Source: Pseudoxanthomonas sp. GM95 (GTDB taxonomy: Bacteria; Pseudomonadota; Gammaproteobacteria; Xanthomonadales; Xanthomonadaceae). From it: DNA of 64,000 nt. Below are positions 1-8,237 of the stretch, in pieces. The stretch's first letter is position 1. The number at the start of each line of letters is the position of its first letter. The DNA is taken from assembly GCF_900109775.1 (NCBI RefSeq), contig NZ_FOAX01000001.1:372001-436000 (forward strand), in the 5' to 3' direction. A program made the position numbers and the translations under genes. A model generated the notes under the pieces. The model was given only the letters and a program-made list of their open reading frames with translations, was not told where the DNA came from and did not search any database.

Positions 1-710
1 GGAAGTTCCGCGAGATGATCGCCTTCCGCGACCAGCGGGCCGCAGAAACGGGCGTGGACCTGCGCGTGCACATCAACCCGGACGGCGTGGCCCAGAACGT
101 GGGCCCGATCAGCCACGGTGCCACCGTCCACACCGACATCATGAAGACCCAGGGCCTGAAGCAGGCGCTGGATCACTACAAGTTCGATGCGGCCATCGGC
201 GGCGCCCGCCGCGACGAGGAGAAATCCCGCGCCAAGGAGCGCGTGTTCTCCTTCCGTAACGACAAGCACCGCTGGGACCCCAAGAACCAGCGCCCGGAGC
301 TGTGGAACGCCTACAACCCGCGCATCCACACCGGCGAGAGCGTCCGTGCCTTCCCGCTGTCCAACTGGACCGAGCTGGACATCTGGCTCTACATCTTCCG
401 CGAGCAGATCCCGGTGCCGTCGCTGTACCTGGCTGCGGAGCGCCCGGTGGTCGAGCGCGATGGCGCCCTGATTCTGGTCGACGATGACCGCCTGCCGCTC
501 AAGGACGGCGAAGTGCCGATGATCAAATCGGTCCGCTTCCGCACGCTGGGCTGCTATCCGCTGACCGGCGCGGTCGAATCGGATGCCGACACGCTGGAGA
601 AGATCATCGCCGAGATGCTGGTGGCCACCAGCTCCGAACGCCAGGGCCGGGTGATCGACCACGACCCCACCGCCTCGATGGAGAAGAAGAAGCTGGAGGG
701 CTACTTCTGA
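1..710 (+). CDS. cysD: Sulfate adenylyltransferase subunit 2 (5'-truncated by window)
   Basis: This is the C-terminal part of the small ATP sulfurylase subunit, which makes adenosine 5'-phosphosulfate (APS) from ATP and sulfate together with the CysN GTPase. The gene enters from the left edge; the reading phase starts at base 3. About 235 residues are visible out of roughly 300 usual for the family, so the N-terminal PP-loop lies outside the window. Recognisable blocks are [15 protein letters not shown], the FSFRND stretch, WNAYNPR and [12 protein letters not shown], all typical of CysD. The stop codon overlaps the cysNC start by one base (TGATG), so the two are translationally coupled and almost certainly one operon. 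Identification is firm; only the missing 5' end is unknown. Confidence 0.96.
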   Translation, partial: KFREMIAFRDQRAAETGVDLRVHINPDGVAQNVGPISHGATVHTDIMKTQGLKQALDHYKFDAAIGGARRDEEKSRAKERVFSFRNDKHRWDPKNQRPELWNAYNPRIHTGESVRAFPLSNWTELDIWLYIFREQIPVPSLYLAAERPVVERDGALILVDDDRLPLKDGEVPMIKSVRFRTLGCYPLTGAVESDADTLEKIIAEMLVATSSERQGRVIDHDPTASMEKKKLEGYF

Positions 711-2584
711 TGACCAGCCACACCGACATCGCCGCCTACCTCAAGCAACACGAAGCCAAGCCGCTGCTGCGCTTCATTACCTGTGGCAGCGTGGACGACG
801 GCAAGAGCACGCTGATCGGTCGACTGCTGTACGACAGCAAGCGCTTGTTCGACGATCAATTGGCCGCGCTGGAAAACGACAGCCGCCGCCACGGCACTCA
901 GGGCGCGGGCATCGACTACGCGCTGCTGCTGGACGGCCTGGCCGCCGAGCGCGAGCAGGGCATCACCATCGACGTGGCCTACCGCTACTTCGATACCGAC
1001 CGGCGCAAGTACATCGTCGCCGACTGCCCCGGACACGAGCAGTACACGCGCAACATGGCCACCGGCGCCTCGACCGCCGATGTCGCGGTGGTGCTGGTGG
1101 ACGCGCGCAAGGGCTTGCTCACCCAGACCCGCCGGCACAGCTACATCGTCTCGCTGCTGGGGATCTCGCAGGTGGTGCTGGCGGTGAACAAGATGGATCT
1201 GGTCGGCTACGACCCCGCCGTGTTCGACGCGATCACCCGCGACTACCGCGCGCTGGCTGCGCAGCTGGGCATCGCCCAGGTGCAGTGCATCCCGCTGTCG
1301 GCGCTGGCCGGCGACAACCTTTCCAGTCGCTCGGCCAACACACCCTGGTACACCGGCCCGAGCCTGATCGAACACTTGGATACGGTGCAGCTGGACGCGC
1401 ATGGCGCCGATAGCGGTCTGCGCCTGCCGGTGCAGTACGTGAATCGCCCGCACCAGAATTTCCGTGGCTTCGCCGGCACGATCGCCGCCGGCCGTGTGCA
1501 GCCGGGCGATGCGGTCGTGGTGCTGCCATCGTCGCGGCGCTCGACCGTGGCCAAGGTCTTCGATGCCAATGGCGAAGTGCAGTTCGCACGCGCCGGGCGG
1601 GCGGTGACGCTGACGCTCGCCGATGAGATCGACATCAGCCGCGGCGATGTGATCGCGGCCGCCGAGGATCCGCCGGAAGTCTCCGACCAGTTCGCCGCGC
1701 ACGTGCTGTGGATGGACGATGCCGCGCTGCTGCCCGGTCGCCCTTATTGGCTGCAGATCGGCGCGCGCACCGTGTCGGCCAGCGTCAGCGAGATCAAGCA
1801 CCGCATCGACGTGAACAGCCAGGAAGAACTGGCCGCCAAGCGCCTGGAATTGAACGAAGTCGGCGTCTGCAACCTGTCGCTGGACGAGCCGATCGCGTTC
1901 GAGCCTTACGCACGCAATCGCGCGCTGGGCGGCTTCATCCTGATCGATCGCCAGACCAACGCCACCGTCGCCGCCGGCACGCTGGATTTCGCCCTGCGCC
2001 GCGCCGGCAATGTGCACTGGCAGCACCTGGACGTGGACAAGGCCGCGCGTGCGCGGATCAAGGCGCAGGAACCGAAGGTGCTGTGGTTCACCGGCCTGTC
2101 CGGTGCGGGTAAATCCACCGTCGCCAACCTGGTCGACAAGCGCCTGCACGCGCTCGGCCACCACACTTTCATCCTCGATGGCGACAACGTGCGCCACGGC
2201 TTGAATCGCGACCTCGGCTTCACCGACGAGGATCGCGTGGAGAACATCCGCCGCGTGGCCGAAGTCGCGCGCCTGATGACCGATGCCGGCCTGATCGTGC
2301 TGGTGAGTTTCATCTCGCCGTTCCGCGCCGAACGCCAGATGGCACGCGAGCGCTTCGCGCCGGGCGAGTTCATCGAGGTGTTCGTCGACGTGCCGCTGGC
2401 CGTGGCCGAAGCGCGCGACGTCAAGGGCCTGTACGCCAAGGCGCGCGCCGGCAAGATTCCCAACTTCACCGGCATCGATTCGCCCTACGAAGCGCCGGAA
2501 TCGCCGGAGCTGCACCTGCTGGCCGACCAGGAAACCACCGAGCAGATGGTCGCCCGCGTCCTGATTGAGCTCGGTCTGGATTGA
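710..2584 (+). CDS. cysNC: Bifunctional sulfate adenylyltransferase subunit 1 / adenylylsulfate kinase
   Basis: A 624-residue fusion of the CysN GTPase and CysC APS kinase. CysN drives APS formation by CysD through GTP hydrolysis, and CysC phosphorylates APS to PAPS for cytosolic sulfate assimilation. The GTPase half has the P-loop GSVDDGKST (residues 26-34), the G3 motif DCPGHEQYT and the G4 motif NKMD, followed by an EF-Tu-like beta-barrel region. The kinase half begins near residue 450 with P-loop GLSGAGKS (462-469), then [10 protein letters not shown] and the FISPFRAER loop. The start overlaps the cysD stop by one base. The NC fusion is common in xanthomonads and pseudomonads. No truncation or frameshift is seen. 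Confidence 0.97.
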   Translation: MTSHTDIAAYLKQHEAKPLLRFITCGSVDDGKSTLIGRLLYDSKRLFDDQLAALENDSRRHGTQGAGIDYALLLDGLAAEREQGITIDVAYRYFDTDRRKYIVADCPGHEQYTRNMATGASTADVAVVLVDARKGLLTQTRRHSYIVSLLGISQVVLAVNKMDLVGYDPAVFDAITRDYRALAAQLGIAQVQCIPLSALAGDNLSSRSANTPWYTGPSLIEHLDTVQLDAHGADSGLRLPVQYVNRPHQNFRGFAGTIAAGRVQPGDAVVVLPSSRRSTVAKVFDANGEVQFARAGRAVTLTLADEIDISRGDVIAAAEDPPEVSDQFAAHVLWMDDAALLPGRPYWLQIGARTVSASVSEIKHRIDVNSQEELAAKRLELNEVGVCNLSLDEPIAFEPYARNRALGGFILIDRQTNATVAAGTLDFALRRAGNVHWQHLDVDKAARARIKAQEPKVLWFTGLSGAGKSTVANLVDKRLHALGHHTFILDGDNVRHGLNRDLGFTDEDRVENIRRVAEVARLMTDAGLIVLVSFISPFRAERQMARERFAPGEFIEVFVDVPLAVAEARDVKGLYAKARAGKIPNFTGIDSPYEAPESPELHLLADQETTEQMVARVLIELGLD

Positions 2585-2600
2585 TCTGGCGATGAATCTC

Positions 2601-2668
2601 GTGGGAGCCGCTTTAGCGGCGATAGGGCTTTCCGGATAAAGCCTCATCGCCGCTGAAGCGGCTCCCAC
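2601..2668. repeat. REPIN-like inverted repeat, copy 1
   Basis: Two inverted arms (2601-2630 and 2639-2668), starting GTGGGAGCCGCTTTAGCGGC and ending GCGGCTCCCAC, form a long imperfect hairpin. The element fills the gap between cysNC and the next gene. Related elements of 66-68 bp lie at 34751-34816 and 41649-41716. Size, intergenic position and imperfect palindromy match REP doublets (REPINs), which are mobilised by RAYT transposases elsewhere in a genome. No RAYT gene is visible here. The hairpin could also act as a transcript end for cysNC, although it has no T-tract. Confidence 0.75.
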
Positions 2669-2721
2669 CGTGGGTTTGCGGCACACTGCGGCCTCGTCCG
2701 GTATCGACGCGAGCGTGGACC

Positions 2722-3300
2722 ATGCACACCGCCCCGCACGACCATTCCGACTACGGTGCGGCTCGCTGGCGCGACCTGCGGCTGGAGGGCGAAGGCTTCG
2801 TCCTGCGTCGCTGGCGCACCGACGATCTCGACGCACTGCTGCGCCACGCCGATGACGAACAGGTCGCCGCGCGGGTCAGCGACCGCTTTCCTTCGCCGTA
2901 TACGCGCGCCGACGCCGAGCGCTTCTTCTCCGGTCGCGTGGTCGACCTGGCCCACCCGGTGCTGGCCATCGAAGTGGACGGCCAGGCCTGCGGCAGCATT
3001 GCCGCGCGTCCGGGCAGCGGCGAACGCGCGCATAGCGCCGAGCTGGGGTACTGGCTCGGCCGCACGCACTGGGGCCAGGGCCTGATGACGCGTGCGGTGG
3101 CGCTGTACGTGCCGTGGGCGATGCGCGAGCTGCGGCTCTACCGGCTCGGCGCACACGTGCTGGACACCAATCCGGCTTCGGCGCGCGTGCTGCTGAAGAA
3201 CGGTTTCACCGAGGAAGGCACGCTGCGCTGCGCGGTGGTCAAGCGTGGGCGCGTGCACGACCTGCGCAGCTTCGCGCAGGTGTCGCCGCCGTCAGGTTGA
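2722..3300 (+). CDS. GNAT family N-acetyltransferase (RimJ/RimL type)
   Basis: A 192-residue acetyltransferase that would transfer acetyl from acetyl-CoA to an amino group; the substrate is unknown. An N-terminal stretch of about 20 residues precedes the fold, which opens with the family-typical pattern LRRWRTDDLDALL. The acetyl-CoA binding region reads GYWLGRTHWGQGLMTRAV, and the C-terminal helix carries the RimJ/L-type pattern NPASARVLLKNGFTEEG. It stands alone after the REPIN-like repeat with no strong ribosome binding site, so the start could move. RimJ/RimL relatives modify ribosomal protein N-termini, but many members act on small molecules or toxins, so no symbol is assigned. Confidence 0.88.
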   Translation: MHTAPHDHSDYGAARWRDLRLEGEGFVLRRWRTDDLDALLRHADDEQVAARVSDRFPSPYTRADAERFFSGRVVDLAHPVLAIEVDGQACGSIAARPGSGERAHSAELGYWLGRTHWGQGLMTRAVALYVPWAMRELRLYRLGAHVLDTNPASARVLLKNGFTEEGTLRCAVVKRGRVHDLRSFAQVSPPSG

Positions 3301-3391
3301 GCGGCACGCCGAGGCGCTTCGGGTAAGGTGTGGATGCAGGCGCCGCGTGCGCCTGTCCCCCTTGCCGCCACGATCACGGAGCCCACTGCCG

Positions 3392-4831
3392 GTGGAAACG
3401 CTTGTCTCGACCCTCAACGACATCATCTGGAGCCCGGCGCTGGTCTATCTATGCCTGGGCGCGGGCCTGTATTTCTCGCTGCGCACGCGCTTCATGCAGG
3501 TGCGTGGCTTCTTCGAGATGATCCGGCTGATGTTCAAGGGCGAGTCGTCGGCCGCCGGCGTGTCCTCGTTCCAGGCGCTGGCGATGTCGCTGTCCGGGCG
3601 CGTCGGCACCGGCAACATCGCCGGCGTGGCCACGGCGATTGCCTCCGGCGGGCCGGGCGCGGTGTTCTGGATGTGGATGGTCGCCTTCCTGGGCGCGTCC
3701 ACTGCCTATATCGAGTCCACGCTGGGCCAGATCTACAAGGAGCGCGATCCTTCCGGCCAGTACCGCGGTGGCCCGGCGTACTTCATCGAAAAGGCGATGG
3801 GCCAGCGCTGGTATGCCTGGACCTTTGCCGTGGTGATGGTGGTGGCCGCCGGCCTGCTGCTGCCGGGCGTGCAGGCCAACAGCATCGCCCAGGGCATGAA
3901 CACCGCCTGGGGCATCCCCACCTGGATCACCGCGCTGTGCGTGGTGGTCGCGCTGGGCTTCATCATCTTCGGCGGGGTCAAGCGCATCGCGCGCTTCGCC
4001 GAGTTCGTGGTGCCGTTCATGGCCGCCGGCTACATGCTGATGGCGCTGTACGTGCTGTTCACCAACCTGGGCCAGGTGCCGGTGGTGTTCGGCCTGATCT
4101 TCCGCAGCGCGTTCAACATGGAAGCGGGCTTCGGCGCGGTGCTGGGCCTGGCGGTGCAGTGGGGCGTCAAGCGCGGCATCTATTCCAATGAAGCCGGGCA
4201 GGGCACCGGCCCGCACGCCGCCGCCGCCGCCGAGGTCTCGCATCCGGCCAAGCAGGGCTACGTGCAGGCGTTCTCGGTCTATGTGGACACGCTGCTGGTG
4301 TGCTCGGCCACCGCGTTCCTGATCATCTCCACCGGCATGTACAACGTGGCCAATCCGGCCGGCGGATTCCTGTATGAAGGCCTGCCCGGCGCCGCGGCGG
4401 GCCCGACTTTCGCCCAGGCCGCGGTGGAAACGGTGCTGCCGGGCTGGGGTGCGGGCTTCGTGGCGATCGCGCTGCTGTTCTTCGCCTTCACCACCATCGT
4501 CGCCTACTACTACATGGCCGAAACCAACATCGCCTACATCAACCGCAAGGTGCATCGGCCGTGGCTGACCCTGGTCCTGCGCATCGCACTGATGGCGGCG
4601 GTGGCCTACGGCTCGGTGCGCAGCGCGGAGCTGGCCTGGGGCCTGGGCGATATCGGTGTCGGTTTGATGGCCTGGCTGAATATCATTGCCATCCTGATCC
4701 TGCAGAAGCCGGCCCTGCTGGCCCTGCGCGATTACGAACAGCAGAAGAAGGCCGGCCTCGATCCGGTCTTCGACCCCGACAAGCTCGGCATCAAGCACGC
4801 CGAGCTGTGGAACGAGAAGAAGGCGAACTGA
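3392..4831 (+). CDS. Alanine/sodium:amino acid symporter (AGCS family)
   Basis: A 479-residue inner-membrane protein of the AGCS (alanine or glycine:cation symporter) family, which imports small amino acids with Na+ or H+. Family blocks are SLSGRVGTGNIAGVATAI near residue 70, GGPAYFIEKAMG, and SNEAGQGTGPHAAAAAEV in the second half. About ten to eleven hydrophobic segments are visible. I chose the GTG at 3392 because GGAG lies ten bases upstream (3378-3381) and the protein then begins in the usual short helix before IIWSPALVYLCLG; the frame stays open further upstream with non-homologous sequence. The hydrophilic C-terminus ends NEKKAN. The next gene starts three bases after the stop. Confidence 0.93.
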   Translation: METLVSTLNDIIWSPALVYLCLGAGLYFSLRTRFMQVRGFFEMIRLMFKGESSAAGVSSFQALAMSLSGRVGTGNIAGVATAIASGGPGAVFWMWMVAFLGASTAYIESTLGQIYKERDPSGQYRGGPAYFIEKAMGQRWYAWTFAVVMVVAAGLLLPGVQANSIAQGMNTAWGIPTWITALCVVVALGFIIFGGVKRIARFAEFVVPFMAAGYMLMALYVLFTNLGQVPVVFGLIFRSAFNMEAGFGAVLGLAVQWGVKRGIYSNEAGQGTGPHAAAAAEVSHPAKQGYVQAFSVYVDTLLVCSATAFLIISTGMYNVANPAGGFLYEGLPGAAAGPTFAQAAVETVLPGWGAGFVAIALLFFAFTTIVAYYYMAETNIAYINRKVHRPWLTLVLRIALMAAVAYGSVRSAELAWGLGDIGVGLMAWLNIIAILILQKPALLALRDYEQQKKAGLDPVFDPDKLGIKHAELWNEKKAN

Positions 4832-4834
4832 GCA

Positions 4835-5710
4835 ATGGCTGGACCCTGGCAGAAACTTCCCCCGCGGCGCGAACCCGGCGCCCGGCCACCGCGTGAGCAC
4901 GCGCCTGTTGGCGGACAGCTTGCCGACGAGCATGCGCCGCGCCCGTCGCGCCGTGGCGAGGAAGTGCGCCTGTACGGCCTCAACGCCGTGCGCGCGCTGT
5001 TCGAGGCGCGACCCGAGGCGCTGCGCAAGCTGTACCTGACCCAGGCGCGCGTGCACGCGCTCAAGCCGATCCTGGCCTGGTGCGTCGCCAACCGCGTCGG
5101 CTATCGCGTGGTCGAGGAGGCGGACCTGCACAAGCTGGCATCCAGCGCGCACCACGAAGGCGTGGTCGCCGACGTGCTGCGCCGCGCCCCGGTATCGCTG
5201 GCCGACTGGATCGCCGCGCAGCCGGCGGGCCCTGCGCTGGCGCTGTGGCTGGATGGCGTGGGCAACCCACACAACTTCGGCGCGATCCTGCGCTCGGCCG
5301 CGCACTTCGGCGTGGCCGGCCTGCTGCTGCCGCAGGATTCGCCGCTGGCGCTGTCCGGCGCGGCCGCGCGCGTGGCCGAAGGCGGCGCCGAAGCAGTGCA
5401 ACTCGTGCAGGCTGGCGACAGCGCCACGGCGTTCGCCCAGCTGCGCGCGGCCGGTTTCAATCTGGCGGCCACGCTGGTCGACGGCGGCGAGAATCTGTTC
5501 GCCACCACGTTGCCGCAGCGCCTGGTCTACGTGATGGGGGCAGAAGGCGAGGGCATGGACCGTGGCCTGGCCACGCAGTGCGACCTGTCGCTATCCATTC
5601 CCGGCAGCGGCCGCGTGGAAAGCCTCAACGTGGCCTCGGCCACGGCGGTGCTGCTGGCGCAGTGGGCGAGCAGCACCGCATTTGGCTCTGGATTGGGAAG
5701 CGCTAAGTGA
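4835..5710 (+). CDS. TrmH/SpoU family RNA 2'-O-methyltransferase
   Basis: A 291-residue SPOUT-class methyltransferase predicted to methylate a ribose 2'-hydroxyl in tRNA or rRNA using S-adenosylmethionine. A basic, probably disordered N-terminus of about 45 residues leads into an RNA-binding substrate domain starting EVRLYGLNAVRALFE. The knotted catalytic domain carries GNPHNFGAILRSA (motif 1, conserved N and R), VYVMGAEGEGM (motif 2) and SIPGSGRVESLNVASATAVL (motif 3). It resembles RlmB and the YfiF type; the long basic N-terminus favours the latter, so I leave the symbol blank. It follows the symporter by three bases, and its stop overlaps the next gene's GTG start (GTGA). Confidence 0.9.
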   Translation: MAGPWQKLPPRREPGARPPREHAPVGGQLADEHAPRPSRRGEEVRLYGLNAVRALFEARPEALRKLYLTQARVHALKPILAWCVANRVGYRVVEEADLHKLASSAHHEGVVADVLRRAPVSLADWIAAQPAGPALALWLDGVGNPHNFGAILRSAAHFGVAGLLLPQDSPLALSGAAARVAEGGAEAVQLVQAGDSATAFAQLRAAGFNLAATLVDGGENLFATTLPQRLVYVMGAEGEGMDRGLATQCDLSLSIPGSGRVESLNVASATAVLLAQWASSTAFGSGLGSAK

Positions 5711-7371
5711 TTGCAGGGTATTGGTCGAAACGAAGCCTCGTTGAACGGTTCTCACTGGTACTGATTCTGGTATATGCAGGTATCGGGCTTTATCTGATGG
5801 TGCTATCTCCGGGCGTACCTTATGCCGATGCCTGGAGATTTTTGGCCCACTTTCTTCAGCGGGGATTTCCCGCCGATATCCTGACGCCGGATAACGGTCA
5901 TCACGAGTTGATCCCCAACATCGTCCGTGTCATTGAACTGCGCCTTTTCAAGGCCAATCAGTGGCTGCAGGTCGGCAGTGGCATCGCTTTCTTGCTGGCG
6001 TCAGTGTGGTTTGGCTGGAAGATGATTCGAGAGCTTCCCGCTTCTGAGACACAGATCGCCGGGCTGCTGTCGTTGTGCATTGGCTTGTTTTGGCTTGGTA
6101 ATGAGCGCGCGCTCAGCCATGCCAACGAAACCGTCCACGCCTACAGCGTTGTGCTGTTCCTGGTCTATGGCATCGCGTTGTTGACCGCAGCTGACCTGCG
6201 TCCGGGAAAAGTCGTTGGTGCCTGTGCTTGTGGCCTCGCGGCAGCCTTCTCCTTCGGGAGCGGTATTGCCGTGTTTGGCGGATTTGCCGCGGTCCTTCTG
6301 GTCCGGCGCGCAGGGGTGACCCCATGGCTGGTGTTGATCACAGGCGCCCTTCTGACTCTGGTGTTGTTGCATTTGACTGGCGATTCTTCCGGCGCACTCC
6401 TGTTCCGCCCGGGGCATCAGCTCTTTTCACTCGTGTCGTGGCTGAGCGGCCCGGCCATCTATGTTGGCTGGCCCATGCTGGACTCAGAGGTGGCTAACAA
6501 TCTTCCCGGTCATCTGAGGGGTATCGCGATCCTGATCGCAGCGGCGTATCAGGAAATGTTCGGTTCTGTGATGTTGCCGCGATGGCCGCATTTCCTGCTG
6601 GGGTTGCTAGGTGGTTGCTGGTATTGCCTAGAGCTATGGAAGGCATGGAAGGCCCCATCGCGCGTGTCGAGCCTGGGCCTTGGGCTTTCCAGTTTTGCAT
6701 TGACCGTGGCGGCTTTGATCGCCGTCGTGAGATTCCCTTATCTTCAATCGCATCCTGACCAGCTGCTTGCGCCGAGATACGTGGTTTGGTCCAGCTTGTT
6801 CTGGTCCGGCCTGCTGCTGGCGTTGGTCGGGCGGCCGTTGGCATGGACCCGATCCGCCGCTTTTGTTCTGGCCACCGCCCTGTTACTGCTTCCCAGTGAG
6901 GTGTGGATGTGGCGTCTTGCCGAAGGCTTGCGGACCACGGCAACCAGAAACGCTCTGGCCGCGACCATGGGCATCGTGGACGCTGAAGAGGGTCAAGGCG
7001 AGAGCGCGCCCGGCGATATCGCCAAGGCTATTCCGCTGCTCAAAGGCGCGAATGCTGCAATGTTTGCAGACCAGGCGCCGCACTGGCTAGGTCATTCCTG
7101 GCTCGACAGTCCGGAAAGTCGCTCGGAGGCTTACGCTGAAAGCGTGTTGCCCGTGCAGAATTTGATCGGCGCATCTGGACGAAAGGTGACGTTCCTGCTG
7201 CGTTCGAACCAGCGGCGAATGCTACTGGTGGATCCCGATGGTGTCGTCAGGGGCATCGCCATGCCCGATCCCGCAGGCCGGCGACATCAATGGGTTGGCT
7301 GGATGATGGGTCCGCTGCAGGCGGGCATGCCGAGGATCGTTGAAGTGCCCGCAACCGATCCACCGCACTGA
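5707..7371 (+). CDS. Polytopic membrane protein of unknown function, lower GC
   Basis: A 554-residue protein with an N-terminal hydrophobic helix and roughly eight to ten further membrane segments between residues 15 and 415, then a soluble C-terminal domain of about 130 residues. I do not recognise a named family. Architecture and the early PGVPYADAWRFL loop recall lipid-linked sugar transferases or the DUF6056-like protein at 45188-46510, with an acidic residue in the first periplasmic loop, but no catalytic motif is certain. It starts at a GTG that overlaps the methyltransferase stop. Codon use changes at this junction, with more A/T in third positions than in flanking genes, suggesting horizontal acquisition. 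A decayed fragment follows it. Confidence 0.75.
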   Translation: MIAGYWSKRSLVERFSLVLILVYAGIGLYLMVLSPGVPYADAWRFLAHFLQRGFPADILTPDNGHHELIPNIVRVIELRLFKANQWLQVGSGIAFLLASVWFGWKMIRELPASETQIAGLLSLCIGLFWLGNERALSHANETVHAYSVVLFLVYGIALLTAADLRPGKVVGACACGLAAAFSFGSGIAVFGGFAAVLLVRRAGVTPWLVLITGALLTLVLLHLTGDSSGALLFRPGHQLFSLVSWLSGPAIYVGWPMLDSEVANNLPGHLRGIAILIAAAYQEMFGSVMLPRWPHFLLGLLGGCWYCLELWKAWKAPSRVSSLGLGLSSFALTVAALIAVVRFPYLQSHPDQLLAPRYVVWSSLFWSGLLLALVGRPLAWTRSAAFVLATALLLLPSEVWMWRLAEGLRTTATRNALAATMGIVDAEEGQGESAPGDIAKAIPLLKGANAAMFADQAPHWLGHSWLDSPESRSEAYAESVLPVQNLIGASGRKVTFLLRSNQRRMLLVDPDGVVRGIAMPDPAGRRHQWVGWMMGPLQAGMPRIVEVPATDPPH

Positions 7372-7374
7372 GTG

Positions 7375-7667
7375 ATGGATCTCGGGAAGCTGAGCGGCTT
7401 TAGATTGAATGGGACGGACCCCACGAGTGGTTGCCCATAAGGCTGATTAACCGATTGCCGGCTGGGGAAGATTTTGCGCATGCAGTCGCCGCGCTTGAGT
7501 AGGCCGAAAGCGATGGCTTTCTCATCAGCATCAGTCACGTTCGCTTGGGATCCGACGATTCCCACAAGGACTGATCAACCGCGATCTGGCCCCTGATGGG
7601 CATCGTTGATGCCCGCACGGTGGAAGTATCTGTTTCTCTAAGGCGGGAGGGATATCGGTCCAATTAG
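7375..7667 (+). pseudogene. Decayed gene remnant
   Basis: This 353-bp gap before hns holds a coding-like fragment with internal stops. In the frame of base 7437 the reading is protein-like (INRLPAGEDFAHAVAALE), then a TAG, then AESDGFLISISHVRLGSDD up to a TGA at 7572-7574. It continues in the same frame as IWPLMGIVDARTVEVSVSL and on to a TAG at 7665-7667. An ATG at 7375 opens a short stretch in another frame (start MDLGKLSGF), consistent with a frameshift. Amphipathic pattern and residue composition look like real protein, not random translation. The original function is not recognised. Confidence 0.5.
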
Positions 7668-7694
7668 ATCGATCAACTTCGCAAGACCGCTAGG

Positions 7695-7722
7695 AAAAAG
7701 GCCGGGAATCCCCGGCCTTTTT
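7695..7722. terminator. Intrinsic terminator after hns
   Basis: AAAAAGGCCGGG and CCCGGCCTTTTT form a strong GC stem with a four-base loop and T-tracts on both strands. It ends just past the hns stop and can serve transcripts in either direction. Confidence 0.9.
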
Positions 7723-7724
7723 GC

Positions 7725-8129
7725 TTATCCCGGAAACTTCGGGAACTTGTCGTCCGGGTGGTTCTTCTTCCACTCGGTGTAGGCGGCGGTGCCTTCCCAT
7801 GCGGCGAAGGCGCGCGGCGGACGGCCGCGGCCGGTCCAGGTCTCGCCGGTGTGCGGCAGCCAGTACTTGGCGGCCACTTCCTGGCGCGAACCGCCGGTGG
7901 CCTTCTTCGGCTTGGCGCCGGAGACCACGAAACCGGCGATCTCGGCCTTCTGCTTGCTGCTGAAGTGCTCGGCGAAATCCTTCAGCAGCGCGGTGATCTG
8001 CTCGAACGCTTCGACGGACTGCTGGCCGCGCAGGGCCACTTCCTGCTCTTCCAGCTTGCGCAGTTCTTCGGCGAGCTTGGCCTTGGCCTCGGCGATGTCG
8101 GCCAGGTGCTGGGTGTTCTTCGAGGTCAT
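7725..8129 (-). CDS. H-NS family nucleoid-associated regulator
   Basis: A 134-residue histone-like DNA-binding protein that would silence AT-rich or horizontally acquired DNA. The N-terminal half is a predicted coiled coil (AKAKLAEELRKLEEQEVAL) used for oligomerisation. The C-terminal domain contains KYWLPHTGETWTGRGRPPRA, the H-NS minor-groove loop, ending in an Asp/Lys-rich tail. The reading frame is open upstream to 8189. I chose the ATG at 8129 because the family begins close to the coiled coil, but an ATG at 8162 is possible. It is divided from the upstream peptidase gene by about 108 bp that includes a GT-rich microsatellite. It has its own terminator. Confidence 0.88.
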   Translation of the reverse strand: MTSKNTQHLADIAEAKAKLAEELRKLEEQEVALRGQQSVEAFEQITALLKDFAEHFSSKQKAEIAGFVVSGAKPKKATGGSRQEVAAKYWLPHTGETWTGRGRPPRAFAAWEGTAAYTEWKKNHPDDKFPKFPG

Positions 8130-8237
8130 CAGGATCGGGTCTTCTTCAAGTGAGGGAGGCATTTTCGGCGCTGGCGGACCGCAAGACAATGCGCGCGGCC
8201 GCCGGTGCCTGCGTGTGTGCGTGTGTGCGTGGGCGGT

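Noticed and set aside
7287..7565. 92-codon minus-strand frame in the gap before hns
   Set aside because: It overlaps the coding end of the membrane protein and the plus-strand remnant, which reads far more like protein.
8212..8231. GT-rich microsatellite near hns as a phase-variable tract
   Set aside because: The run is short and interrupted by C residues, and it lies outside coding sequence.
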